A DNA stretch of 64,000 nt from Takakia lepidozioides (lineage: Eukaryota; Streptophyta; Takakiopsida; Takakiales; Takakiaceae), in contig CM060733.1 in the NCBI GenBank assembly GCA_030704615.1, forward strand, positions 61,320,001 through 61,384,000. Direction: 5' to 3'. Both the position numbers and the translations under genes were made by a program. The notes beneath the pieces were generated by a model. It searched no databases. It worked only from the letters and a program-made list of their open reading frames with translations, and had not been told where the DNA came from. Position 1 is the first letter of the stretch. Each line of letters starts with the position of its first letter. Below, piece after piece: positions 10,623 through 20,590 of the stretch.

Positions 10623-10730
10623 TGATAAGGAAAGGAATGATACAAGCATACAAGCTCTCTCAAACTTGCACATGAAAACATCACTCATATATTAAGTCGA
10701 GCCAAATGCACCCCACGCCATGGGGAATCC
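10623..10730 (-). repeat. A1 repeat of copy A, inner part
   Basis: This is the 3' portion of the 5' terminal repeat A1, ending TTATCA on the minus strand. It is separated from the rest (16425-16624) by the MULE-like insertion. Positions 10722-10730 are the left copy of the 9-bp target duplication GGGGAATCC. Confidence 0.8.
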
Positions 10731-10869
10731 CCTGGGGGGTGCACTCCAGCCAGTATGTACCAGCCACGTGCGTGCACAGGAGGGGGTATTTTAAGCCCCC
10801 CCATGTACAACATTATACATACATAAGGGGGTTTAAAACACGTTAAATATAATATTACAGGAGGGGATT

Positions 10870-10945
10870 GCTAAGTTTTAAAGAGTAGTCTAGTGATAAG
10901 GACGTAATTTGGGTCGTGATACACCGCGGGATCAAATCAGGGGAT
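10870..10945 (+). repeat. tRNA-like (SINE head) segment
   Basis: TAGTCTAGTGATAAGG resembles an A box and GGGATCAAATC resembles a B box, 45 bases apart. A T/C-rich tail follows. It resembles a decayed tRNA-derived SINE head inside the MULE-like element. It cannot be a working tRNA gene because no acceptor stem is visible. Confidence 0.3.
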
Positions 10946-11059
10946 CGTTCTTTTTGTTTGTTTTTTTCTTTTTCTTTCTCCCCGCGATCTTTCTCCCTTT
11001 CCCCCCCGCGGGCTCTCTTCTTCCTCCCTCCTCTCCTCGCCTCTCCTCTCCCTCCTCTC

Positions 11060-12660
11060 CCGCGTTCTTGGGAGAGTCAGCTTGGTCTTAGCAGGTCGTT
11101 TCAATCTTTGCCTGCTCAGTTGCACCGTGGTGGTTCTCAAAGACCAATCCGACATTACTTGACTACAGACACCAGCAGCACACAGAAGAGAGGTCCTTTT
11201 GGGTTGATGGGAGGTCAAATCCTCCATGGGTCATGACACAATGTCAATGACAACGTGGTGAAGGAACCTTCTTCTTTGACCTATTTCAGCCTGTTTTTCC
11301 CTCTCATCAGACTCGGCCCTGAATTTGTAGCACGGAGCAGATCCTTCACGATTGTGGGACAACTGCAATCGCAAAGTGTGGCGTTTTCTTAAGGTACGAT
11401 GTGAAGAAGTTTGTCCATCCTGCAAATGCGGGCTCTTGCCTCCTGTTAGTACCCTGATTTGGTATTCTTCTTAATGTTTACAAGGTTCTTGGGAAAGTCA
11501 GCTTGGTCTTAGCAGGCCGTGTTTCAATCTCTGCCTGCTCAGCTGCACCGTGGTGGTTCTCACAGACCAATCCGACTTGCAATCGTCTGTCTAGAATTGC
11601 AGACCTATGTACAGGAGCAGGACACTGGATCAATATGTGTGGTCACATCCAAGTTATGAGTCTTTGAGGTATAGAATTCAGACTAAGAATCTGATTTCCT
11701 TGCTTTCTGATCTGTGTCTCTGTGTTCTTGAACATGCTCAACTTGCCAGCTCGCCAAACCATTAGCACAAATGCCAAGCCTCCATTTCCAGCCTTGCTTC
11801 AGACGCCGACCACAGTCAAGAGCGAAGGAGCAACTTCCCAGCCACTGGCAAGCACCCCCCAGGTATCTGACGGCATTACATGGAACCCCAATAGCAGCAC
11901 CATGTTCAAAGCTGCTCTTCAACATGTGCTCTCTCCTTCTCCGATAAACACCAAAGAATGGATTCCTCTTAGTTAAACACCCGACCTTTTCTTCCATGTG
12001 CTTTTCAATTTGCAGGTAAACAAGAAAGCTGGAAGACCTCCAGAATCGCGCGCCATTGGTGATTGGCTGGCTGTAAGTCTAACTTCATGAATTTCTTGTT
12101 ATTCTCACATTCATGACCTGTACATATACCTAGAATAAGCATCTTGACGCCTAAGCAATCTATTATTCACCGTTAACTCTTCATAAACTTTTTTTCTACA
12201 TAAATGCTTGTTCACATGACTTCTACAAGCAGGCTCTCTAGGATTTGACAATGTTGCATGTGGTCACACTCGCCAGAAAACAGGCTTTGAATGAGGGAGG
12301 TTTGCCATCAGGTTGGGCTTGGTATTTTGGTCATTGTCATAGCCTGGGTTGGATTGTTTAGGGGAAGTATGACTACAAGACACAAGCAGCACACACAAGA
12401 GGTCCTTTTGGGTTGATGGTCGGTCAAATCCTCCATGGGTCATGACACAAGGTCAAGGACAAGCTCCAGATTTCAAGCTCCAGATTACCTATGATTCCCT
12501 GTGGAAGGATAGATACAAGAAACCTGCATGGGTAGATAATCAACTTGAAGCCGTAGCAGCAGTAGTACAATTGATAAAATCAGGCACTGCTGATGAAGGC
12601 ACCTTCTTCAACACATTTCACCCTGTTTTCTCCTCATATCATAATCGGCCCTAAATTTTC
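11060..12660 (+). pseudogene. Captured, duplicated fragments of an OSB-like gene
   Basis: At 12442-12654 the frame reads APDFKLQITYDSLW and then KKPAWVDNQLEA. This is the second half of the PDF motif of plant organellar single-stranded-DNA-binding (OSB) proteins, which bind ssDNA in mitochondria and plastids and restrain recombination. The DNA is a patchwork: blocks at 11075-11150 and 11500-11570 are near-duplicates, as are 11150-11250 and 12365-12450, and 11265-11330 resembles 12600-12655. There is no continuous reading frame. A segment KKAGRPPESRAIGDWLA near 12015-12070 followed by GTAAGT looks like an exon end, but I cannot name it. Confidence 0.5.
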
Positions 12661-12735
12661 ATGTTGAATTCTACAAGTTAGTTGGTTGAGTGATACTAGG
12701 ATAGTTTGGAATGACTTTGACATGATACTGCCAAT

Positions 12736-14010
12736 GTGACAACAGGAAAGTATCCAGAAACAGGTAACAGAGACAAGGAGAAGCTGTGGAATGAATATTT
12801 TTCTGACCCCAGACAATGGTGGGACAACCGAGGCAAAAAGGTGAATGCCTATCAAATTACCAGATGTCATTCTGAACACTGCCCCTACCCTGGTGGACAT
12901 GTATGCCAAATGTGGGTGCATCGAGGATGCCAAGGGATCAGTGTTCAACTCTATGGCTGAACGAGATGTGGTGTTGTGGAGTGCGATGCTTGCAGGGTAT
13001 GCACAACAGGGGTGCGGGATGGAGGCTCCAACTTTGAGCAAATGATGGGGGAAGGGGTGAAGGCCGCCGACATAACGTTTGTGTGCGTTTGCAGTGCGTA
13101 TGGCAGCCCTGGAAAAGGGCAAAGAGATCCCTGGTGACATCATCAAATCTGCAATTGTACCAGATGTCATCCTGAACATTGCTCTCGTGGCCATGTATGC
13201 CAAGTGTGGGAGCATTGAGGATGCCAAGGGAGTTTTCAACTCTATGGCTGAATGAGATGTGGTGTTGTGGAACGCGATGCTTGCAGGGTGTGCAGAGCAG
13301 GAGCGCGAGATGGGGCTTTGGAGACCTGAAAGCAGATGATGGGGGAAGGGGTGAAGCCCGACCACATCATGTTTGTGTGCGTTTGCAGTGCGTGTGTAAG
13401 CCTGCAGCCCTGGAAAAGGGCAAAGAGGTACAAAAGCTGGAATTGTACCGGATGTGATTATGAACAATACCCTTGTGGACATGTATGCCATTGTGGGAGC
13501 ATTGAGGATGCGGAGGGAGTATTCAACACTATGGCTGAACGAGGTGGTGTCGTGGAACACGATTCATCCAAGAGGTCGATTTTAAACACAAGATTACTTC
13601 TGATTCCTTGCGAATCAATAGCTACAAGAAAGTTGCATGGGTAGATGGTCAACTAGAATCAGCAGCGGCAACAGTGCATTTGATAGAACAAGGCGCTGCT
13701 AATGAAGGTACCTTCTTCAACACATTTCAGCTTGTTTTTCCCTGTTATCAGAGTTTTTCCCTGTTTTTTCCTGAATGAGCATGGATAGAGTGTGGGTCCA
13801 GATTCATCCAAGAGGGCTGGACTTCAAGCTCCAGATTACCTTGATTCCATGTGGGGGTCAGTAGCTACAAGAAACCTGCATGGCTAGATGGTCAACTAAA
13901 GGCAACAGCTGCAGCGGCACAGTTGATAAAATCAGGAACCTCAACCATGACCGTAGCTTCTAAAAGAGAATCAAGAGAGGGAGTCCACAATGCCTCTTCT
14001 GGCACTTCTG
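12736..14010 (+). pseudogene. Further OSB-like pieces mixed with PPR repeats
   Basis: At 12736-12840 the frame encodes LWNEYFSDPRQWWDNRGKK, the first half of an OSB PDF motif. It then runs into PPR sequence after KVNAYQ. Second-half PDF segments (KKVAWVDGQLES and KKPAWLDGQLKA) recur at 13620-13690 and 13860-13930. The alternation of two unrelated gene families in one strand is typical of transposon-captured chimaeras. Stops and shifts interrupt every piece. Confidence 0.5.
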
Positions 14011-15460
14011 GGCATGTGAAGATACTTTGTGCGACAGCCTGACAGAGGCTCTACAAACTCTAAACCAAGGAGGCAGTTCAGCAGATTCAGATATGTATGC
14101 CTGTCTCTTGCTTAAGTGCATCAAGATGGAAGGTCTCGAAGCTGGCAAGCAGGTGCACACTCACATTATCCAAAGTGGATTCACGCCAAATGTTTTTCTA
14201 CTCAACACCCTTGTCAACCTGTATGTTAAGTGCCGGAACATCAGGGATGCTCACCAAGTGTTCAACAAAATGCCTCAATGATCTTTGATCACGTGGAATA
14301 TTATGTTGAAAGGATTTACCAAGCATAGGTGTGGTAGGAATGTTTTGGAGACATATGAGCAAATGATGTGCGAAGCGGTGAAGCACAACCACATCACATT
14401 TGTTTGTGTTTGCAATGCGTGTGAAAGCCTGGGAGCAAGCTGGAATTGTACCAGATGTCATCTTCAACACTACCCTTGTGGACATGTTTGCCAAATGTGG
14501 GTGCGTTAAGGATGTGAGGGGAGTTTTCAACACTCTGGCTGAACGAGATGTGGTGTCGTGGAACGTGATGCTTGCAGGGTATGCACAACAGGGGCACGGG
14601 ATGGAGGCTTTGGAGACCTATGAGCAAATGATGGGGGACGGGGTGAAGCCTAACCACATCACAAGGCATTTCACCAGATTCAGATATGTATGTCTATCTC
14701 TTGCTTAAGTGCATCAAGATGGAAGGTCTGGAAGCTGGAAAATAGGTGCATACTCACATCATCCAAAGTGGATTCACGTCAAATGTTTTTCTACTCAACA
14801 CCTTTATCAACATGTATGTTATGTGTGGGAGCATCATTGATGCTCACCAAGTGTTCAACAGAATGCCTTAACGATCTTTGATCACGTGGAATATAATGTT
14901 GGCAGGATGCAATGCGTGTGCAAGCCTGGGAGCTCTGGAAAAGGGGAAAGAGGTCCATGGTGACATTGTCAAAGTTGGAATTGTACCAGATGTCATTCTG
15001 AACACTCCCCTGGTGGACATGTATGCCAAATGTGGGTGCATTAAGGATGCAAAGGGAGTTTCCATGGCTGAACGAGATGTGGTGTCGTGGAGTGCGATGC
15101 TTGCAGGGTATGCACAGCAGGGACGTGATATGGAGGCTTTGGAGACCTATGATCAAATGATGGGGGAAGGGGTGAAGCCCGACCACATCACGTTTGTGTA
15201 CATTTGCAATGCCTGTGCAAGCTTGTCAGCTCTGGAAAAGGGCAAAGAGGTCCATGGCGACATTGTTAGATCTGCAATTGTATCAAATGTGATTCTGAAC
15301 AATACCCTCGTGGACATGTATGAAGGGAGTGTTCGACGGTATGGCTGAACGAGATGTGTTGTCGTGGAGTGCGATGATTGTAGGATATGCACAGCAAGGG
15401 CGCTGGATGGAGGCTTTGGAGACCTATGAGCAAATGATGTGCGAAGGGGTGAAGCCCGCG
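12845..15460 (+). pseudogene. PPR (PLS-class) repeat pseudogene
   Basis: There are many degenerate pentatricopeptide repeats: LVDMYAKCGCIEDAKG, ERDVVSWSAMLAGYAQQG, MEALETYEQMMGEGVKPDH and LEKGKEVHGDIVKVGIVPD, repeated about seven times between 12845 and 15460. PPR proteins bind organellar RNA one base per repeat. Stops, frame shifts and OSB insertions break the reading frame throughout. The longest clean piece is 14878-15348. The repeats lead directly to a DYW domain at 15468, so the source was a DYW-type RNA-editing factor. Confidence 0.8.
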
Positions 15461-15467
15461 CTTTGCA

Positions 15468-15722
15468 TTGCATGATGTTGAGGAAGAGCTTAAAGAATCG
15501 TCTCTTTGCCACCACAATGAGAAGCTGGCCATTGTTTTTGGGCTTATCAACACACCCTCTGGGATGTCTTTGGGGATCATCAAGAATCTTTGGATGTGTG
15601 GTGATTGCCACACAGCCACCAAATTCATCTCAAAGATAGCTAAGCAAGAGATTGTGGTACGGGATGCAAACCGCTTTCACCACTTCCAAAATGGTGTTTG
15701 TTCTTGTGGGGAGTATTGGTGA
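15468..15722 (+). pseudogene. DYW deaminase domain fragment
   Basis: The 84-residue frame keeps the deaminase signature HNEKLA (HxE), CGDCH (CxxC) and the terminal VCSCGEYW, a variant of the usual DYW ending. DYW domains carry out C-to-U editing of organellar RNA. This fragment looks intact from HxE to the end but has no intact PPR array to guide it. It ends 690 bp before the right end of the MULE-like element. Confidence 0.75.
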
Positions 15723-15959
15723 AATGAAATGCTTGTCACCTAATTGAATGTATTGAACTCTGTCAGCTGCGAGTCAGGTTGGACTCCAACAGTGGCAGCA
15801 AAGGCGCACGAAATCTCTTTTTGGAGAGGAATTCTCAACAGTAGGTTTTGAACATAATTGGACCTTGCAAAGGTTGAAACTGTAGAACAAGTTCAGAAAC
15901 TGTCCTAGTTGATGAACAGAGGTGCAGTGACTAGGTCTTGATGGTCTTCAAGAGGGTCA

Positions 15960-16080
15960 CTCTCTGATGAAAAAAACCCAGGACTGTATATCAGAAAATG
16001 GAAACTTTCTTCAGGCCTCTTGCACACCGGGCATTGACAATGTCATTTTCCTCTCTGCATCTGATTATTGTTCAAAGTGA
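15960..16080 (-). repeat. LINE scrap inside the MULE-like element
   Basis: The words CAGAAAATG and TTCCTCTCTGCATCTG, and the order of blocks, match 16950-17040 in the neighbouring LINE remnant. Part of a LINE was carried or inserted here. Confidence 0.4.
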
Positions 16081-16424
16081 GATTCCACAGCAAGTTTTAT
16101 CGAGGGCAAACAATTGTTTTAATTAATTAATTAGATTTTATTCTATTTTTAAATAAATAAACTTGATATAATATAAAAACATACATATACATATTTGAGG
16201 GTATTTTTTAATTATTGAAAAGGGAAATATACATACAGAAGGGGGTACTTTTTAAAAATTACAAATTTCTATATATTTACAGGAGGGGGTTTTATAATCT
16301 TCAAAATGTATGTACAGAGGGGGTATAAATGATCCAAGGACCCGTATACAGGGGGGTTTTTTATTAGGCGGCGAACGCACGTGATACGGACATTTTATAA
16401 AGAGTGCACCCCCAAGGGGAATCC

Positions 16425-16624
16425 ACACTACGGCGCCATAGCTAGACGCGGTGAGGCTCAACTCGAGAAAGATGAGCCCAACGCGATCTGCCGTGAAGAT
16501 AACAACGTCAGGTGCCCAAACATGTATTGACCCCTGGATTGACACTTGGGTCAATCCCAAATGTCAATATATAAAAGCTAGCTATTTCCTAGCTAACTTC
16601 ACACCAGTGGTAAAATAACTTGAC
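16425..16624 (-). repeat. A1 repeat of copy A, outer part
   Basis: It begins TGTCAAGTTATTTTACC at 16624 on the minus strand, the true 5' end of copy A. It contains the segment at 16462-16477 that complements the candidate primer site. The other part is 10623-10730. Confidence 0.8.
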
Positions 16625-17165
16625 ACCCCCCCCCCCCAACATTTTTTTTTTGCCTTTGTTACCCCCTCTATTGGGGAAACAAAAGGGACAGATCCTACCT
16701 CTGTCAGGGGCTCACGTTGGTAGTAAGACTTACCTTCACATATAGAATTAATCCGGGTTTTCCAGATATCCTCTACAAATCCCTTCACACAAGCATCAAT
16801 CTGCTGTGTGCGATATGCCCAAAAACTAGGCCTCAGAAGGGGCTGGGCTTTTGGCTCAGCCTCGATTTTTTCAAAGTTAGTAAACAGAGGTACATGCATA
16901 ATTCCCTTGATAGATTTGAAGAGAGCGTCTCTTTGGTGAGAGAACCCCAGACAGTGTATCAGAAAATGAGTACTGTCTTCAAATTGCCCACACAATGGGC
17001 GATTGCACTCTCCCTTTCATCTCTGCTTCTGTTTGCTGTTCAAAGGTAGGCTTCCTGCCCTGAGTTTAAATTTCAGTCTAGTGCCGAGAGTGGGTAGACC
17101 CTTGAGGTCATCCAAGATGTCCTCCCCCATGTCACTAACTGGAAACAAGTTCAGGGAAGTTTTTT
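16625..17165 (-). pseudogene. LINE reverse transcriptase C-terminal remnant
   Basis: The minus-strand frame at 16582-16995 reads CGQFEDSTHFLIHC, the zinc-binding segment after a LINE reverse transcriptase. It then has VEDIWKTRINSICEGK, the IWK(A/T)R motif common in plant L1-type C-termini. The domain would sit at the end of ORF2 and help bind RNA. Only this end is preserved. The start of the block is the C run and T-rich DNA interrupted by copy A. Confidence 0.6.
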
Positions 17166-17216
17166 GCCTAACTTCATTTTCATCAGACAATCTCATGGCA
17201 ACAGACATGGTTGGAC

Positions 17217-17766
17217 ACTACAGCCTCTAAGTCACAAAAAGCGACGCCAGAGCATTGCGAAAATCCACGCCCGGGCGTGGCGGAGCCCGACTCCTACTGT
17301 TTTTTTTGCCACGTCCAATAATCGCTTACAGCGATGCACTGATGTCGCTTGGCGTACCACCCGGCTTACGCCACGTGTTTTTGGGTTTTACGATGGGACT
17401 CCCGGGCAGGTTAGAAAAAAAAGGGGATGCGACGCCACGCCGGCGCCGCCACCAACGCCGTCGGCTGGAGGGCCGCGACGGTGAGACGTCGCTCGAAGGA
17501 GGCCCCTGCCATCAGCGCGGACGGCGAGACGTCGCTCGAAGGAGGCCCTTGCCATCAGCGCGGACGGCCCGAAAATCCGGCAGTCGTGGGAGTTGGGGCG
17601 GGGGCTCGCGACCCCCATACATCGGATTTTTGCGACGTCATTTTGGCGACGCCCATGCGACTGCCGGGCGTCGCAAATTCTACGCGTGCCCCCTGCCCGA
17701 AATCGGCGTTTTCCCGACGCTGCTGCGTGGCTCGGGCGTCGCAAAGGCCCCTCTTTTCCTGTAGTG
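17217..17766. mobile_element. CACTA-like non-autonomous element
   Basis: The right end reads, on the minus strand, CACTACAGGAAAAGAGG followed by TTTGCGACGCC. This is a typical CACTA terminus with GCGACG subterminal repeats, which also fill the interior, including a direct duplication near 17480-17560. A left end CACTACAG occurs at 17217, followed by AAAAAGCGACGCC. The 3-bp flanks (GGA left, CAT right) do not match, so the left limit is less certain than the right. It truncates the MULE transposase gene to its right. Confidence 0.55.
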
Positions 17767-17930
17767 CATATGGTAGACCATAGGGCAGATTGAGATGTGG
17801 CATACCGGATTCAGCACTGCCACAAGCGTAAGGCAGACAGGGCAGACCAAATAGGGTAGACCATATAGCAGACCGTGGAGCGGACCGTAGGGGCAGACCA
17901 TAGGGCAGATTGAGATGTGGCATACCGGAT
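17767..17930. repeat. Duplicated segment at a transposase exon edge
   Basis: A segment of about 40 bp ending GATGTGGCATACCGGATT occurs at 17772-17812 and again at 17893-17930. It includes the exon 2 donor region of the transposase, so it is a local tandem duplication with divergent spacer. Confidence 0.6.
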
Positions 17931-19265
17931 TGCATTGATTTTTGCTTCAGCGTCGTCGACAATGAAGACATTTGGTCGCCAGGTGGGGTTTTCCTTAAGG
18001 AGGGCATCACGCAATGCTAACATCCACGGGATAAGGTCTGATGTTCGATTGCGTGCTGACAATATGTATGCAACCGGAATTCCGTTCAACCATTGGTCGA
18101 ACACCATCAATGTGTACAAGGGAAACTGCATGAAATGAAATTCGTAATTAGCAGGCCAGTGTCACAATTAGCAGACCAGTGTCGTACCGACATGCCCTAT
18201 TTTAATAGGGTATACTGGCACAGGGTCTATTGCAACAGGGTGAAAATGCATAGGGTGTACTGCAACTGGGTGAACACCCACAGGGTCTACTGTAACAGGG
18301 TGAACACGCAAAAGGGTCTGCCCTAAAACAGAGTGCAGTGGAAGGTCTGCTGGAACAGGGTGTACTGGGACAGGGTCTACGACAGTTAGGTCTATTGGGA
18401 TTGAGGACGAAAAAGCAATGCACCACAGGAGTGGGAGACCATTGTAGTATGCTATCATGCTAGCAGAAGCCCGTGGAGAGGGTCCACGGCAGACCTTGTG
18501 ATGGTTAGTTCCAAATGTAGCATCGTAAGCTATGATGCGCGCATGGCCCAAGTCCAACATCTTCTGCCGTTGCCAAGGAGTCTGAATCCCAATGGTGAAG
18601 GTCAAATCTCCATCAAAATGTTGAAATGTGGGTGCCAATGATTCCTCCTGGTAGAAGAAGACCGAGTCCGGGTTTTGATCTTTCCACATACAGACGGATT
18701 GTGCGTCATCAACGTGTTTTTTGAAGGTCTGCTAGGCTCGTTTTTCAGTGAGATGTCGGACATCTTGCTCGAGGAGAAAGTCGTCGCGTGTCCATGCGTC
18801 TCCCAAGCCACAGTTCTGCATGACGTGCTCCTTGTGTTCAATCATGACTTGCGCGACACTCAAGCCTCGAGACAAGCATTCCATGATCCATTTTTTCAGC
18901 TCCTCGCTAATACGTGGAGCATAAGCATATAGGCTGAACTGGAACTCAGCATATCCGTCATGAGAGGGTTTTCCGGACACATCCAGGTGTTGCATGTTGT
19001 TATAATATGTGATGACCCGAATGTCTGGAGCAAGATAACATTGCGAGACTTTGAAACAATAGAGACACCCACGCTTGTAAGACTCGCCGTATTGGCTTTT
19101 CTTTCGTCTTGGACCTTTGTGAGGATTACTGCTTCCAGCCCCGACGTCCGGACCTCCTCGCTTGACTTTAGGATCTGTGACAGTCAAATTGTTGGTGCAC
19201 TTGTCATCTGGACCATAGCAACACTGATACCTGGACAGGGTCGTATTGGAGTATGTCATTGACAC
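17926..19265 (-). pseudogene. MULE-type transposase, truncated, two exons with an intron
   Basis: Exon 1 (18495-19265) has a Cys-rich segment (CCYGPDDKC, later CLYCFKVSQC) and reaches the catalytic region AYDATFGTNHHK with its first Asp. An intron at 18126-18494 (GT...AG on the minus strand) interrupts the Lys-Phe joint. Exon 2 (17926-18125) continues FPLYTLMVFDQWLNGIPVAY and contains IVDDAEAKINAI with the second Asp. This order matches the DDE core of Mutator-like transposases. A further donor (CCG/GTATGC) ends exon 2, but the downstream exons are replaced by the CACTA-like element. A stop breaks exon 1 near 18735. Confidence 0.65.
18140..18480 (-). repeat. Minisatellite inside the transposase intron
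   Basis: Degenerate units of about 20-40 bp containing ACAGGGTCTACTG and ACAGGGTGAACAC fill most of the intron. This explains the low-complexity antisense-like translations here. Confidence 0.6.
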
Positions 19266-19306
19266 CCATGGAGTTCTGTAAGCATGTAAGACAGCCTAAA
19301 CCCTAT

Positions 19307-19880
19307 CTACATATGATGCATGTACATGTCCGGCAAGCACAAGCACAAGAACAAAGAGGCAGTGCGGGAATATGGTGCAGACATGACAGAGGTTAGATAT
19401 GTGTTAGCTCTTGGAGCTCTTCGCGGTCCGGGCTTCGCGTTAACATGCACATTTATGTAAAATTGGGTGGAATAACCGTCTCTACTCTCCTCTCCAAGTA
19501 CAAAGTCAGACACTCTCTCCCAGGGAATACAGGCCGTGCGGATCTGCACTTGAGAGCCCATGTATCCAGAGCGATTCTCGTTCTTCCAGTAAAGGTCTTT
19601 GCAGGAAAATGGCCTATCATTTGGTGTTTGAAGACATTGTCGCAGTGGACGTATAAGAAAGCTTTCTGGTTGGGCATCGACGGCCGCTGCCATATACACT
19701 GTAGTACCCCTTCGCGCACTCGAAATCACCTACAATACAACTTGCAAAAATGGAAGCAAAGGACGACAAAATGCACGTTCTTGGCAGGAGGAAAGCGCGT
19801 TGGCAGGAATAGACCAGAGGGAGGAAAAGATCGATGAAACAGTCTTCGCCCACGATTGGCGGCCGCTGCCATGTCTTAAA
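19307..19880 (-). pseudogene. Possible N-terminal exon of the same transposase
   Basis: A minus-strand frame reads FSCKDLYWKNENRSGYMGS and then PWERVSDFVLGEE. It lies directly upstream of the transposase exon and on the same strand. I do not recognise the domain. Position and strand make it a likely 5' exon, with an intron between 19266 and about 19390. Confidence 0.35.
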
Positions 19881-19899
19881 TCCGGGCGTCTACGATAGC

Positions 19900-20165
19900 A
19901 GCGCGGCATCACGGTGAGATGGGCGCCACGTCATCTGGGGTGCGTTTGGGTCTGCCGGATCGGGTTGCTTGGCGGTAGACCCAGCAGCGGGCAGACCCCA
20001 GCCCGGGCAGACCCGATGGGGGGCGGACCCAACGGCGACCGCGGGTGGGCTGGGTGGCTGCGGGGCTGCCGACCGAGTTGCGCGGCTGGCAGGTGGGGGT
20101 GGGCGGGGTAGGAGGGGGGGAGGGCGACCCTGCGACCGTGCGCGCCCTGTCCCACACGCGCGACA
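19900..20165. other. GC-rich unassigned segment
   Basis: The sequence is very GC-rich with repeated GGGCAGACCC-like words. Frames are open on both strands because stop codons are rare at this composition. It may be the terminal region of the MULE whose transposase lies to the left. No gene is supported. Confidence 0.3.
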
Positions 20166-20354
20166 TAAATTCCCAATTATTCAAAAATGAGAGGCCATTT
20201 ACCTGGGTGGACTTTATTTGGGAATATTAGTGAAATTGTATTGATTAAACTAGAATATTGGAACTTAAAAGATACAATAGAAAATGGTTACCAAATTATA
20301 CTCAATACGTTGGTTCTTTTGACAGTCTAGATTTTCCAATTTCCACCAATAGTT

Positions 20355-20590
20355 GGTAGCTCAGTAGGATAGTGCACTCAGTGCCACCCAGATGATTTTG
20401 GGGTCAAATCCTACTTACCTTGATGGCTACGGTATGTTCTTCTCCCCCCCTTGGGCGGTGTCCCATGTTGAAAGCCTTCACGGCGAGGTTACTCTGAAAG
20501 AGGTTATTTTTTCCTCTCCTTATAATGAAGGGGCCTGATTTGTGAGCTGTCGCTCCCATGTGTTTCCCTTTACCAAAAAAAAAAACAAAA
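20355..20590 (+). mobile_element. tRNA-derived SINE, copy 1
   Basis: The head GGTAGCTCAGTAGG (A box) and GGGGTCAAATCC (B box) is tRNA-like. The body matches the second copy at 30861-31105, including TGAAAGAGGTTATTTT, TCCTCTC, and a tail TGTTTCCCTTTACCAAAA ending in an A run. SINEs are transcribed by RNA polymerase III and copied by LINE enzymes. Confidence 0.65.

Larger units (their letters stand above)
10731..16415. mobile_element. MULE-like element carrying gene fragments (Pack-MULE type)
   Basis: The element is bounded by a perfect 9-bp duplication GGGGAATCC (10722-10730 and 16416-16424), the size made by Mutator-like transposases. Its ends form an imperfect 41-bp inverted repeat. Both contain GGGGGTGCACTC at the tip and ACGTGCGT at the same spacing. 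Subterminal G-rich words (ACAGGAGGGGG, AAGGGGGT) recur near both ends in the same orientation. It encodes no transposase. It carries OSB-like and PPR-DYW gene pieces and a LINE scrap, which fits a Pack-MULE mobilised in trans. It sits inside A1 of copy A and is therefore younger than that copy. Confidence 0.8.
1129..16624 (-). mobile_element. DNMT/PHD-bearing Ty3/gypsy-like retroelement, copy A (RT-deleted)
   Basis: The first copy of the family lies on the minus strand. Its 3' end has the arrangement B1-A2-B2 (1633-1864, 1314-1630, 1129-1312). Its 5' end is A1, split by a MULE-like element into 16425-16624 and 10623-10730. Between them are Gag, protease, DNMT, an RNase H remnant, integrase and a PHD finger. 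RT is missing: the coding sequence jumps from the segment just before RT to the end of RNase H near 3845. Flanking C runs on both sides fit a CCCC target duplication, but low complexity makes this uncertain. Several stops come from CGA to TGA changes. This is an old, non-autonomous copy. Confidence 0.85.

Noticed and set aside
12845-15722. A functional PPR-DYW editing factor
   Set aside because: Stops, frame shifts and OSB-like pieces interrupt the repeats, and it lies within a transposon.
19909-20190. Several overlapping open frames in GC-rich DNA
   Set aside because: Low complexity, present on both strands at once, no domain.
20355-20425. A genuine tRNA gene
   Set aside because: A and B boxes are present but no acceptor stem can be formed, and the sequence continues into a body shared with a second copy: a SINE.
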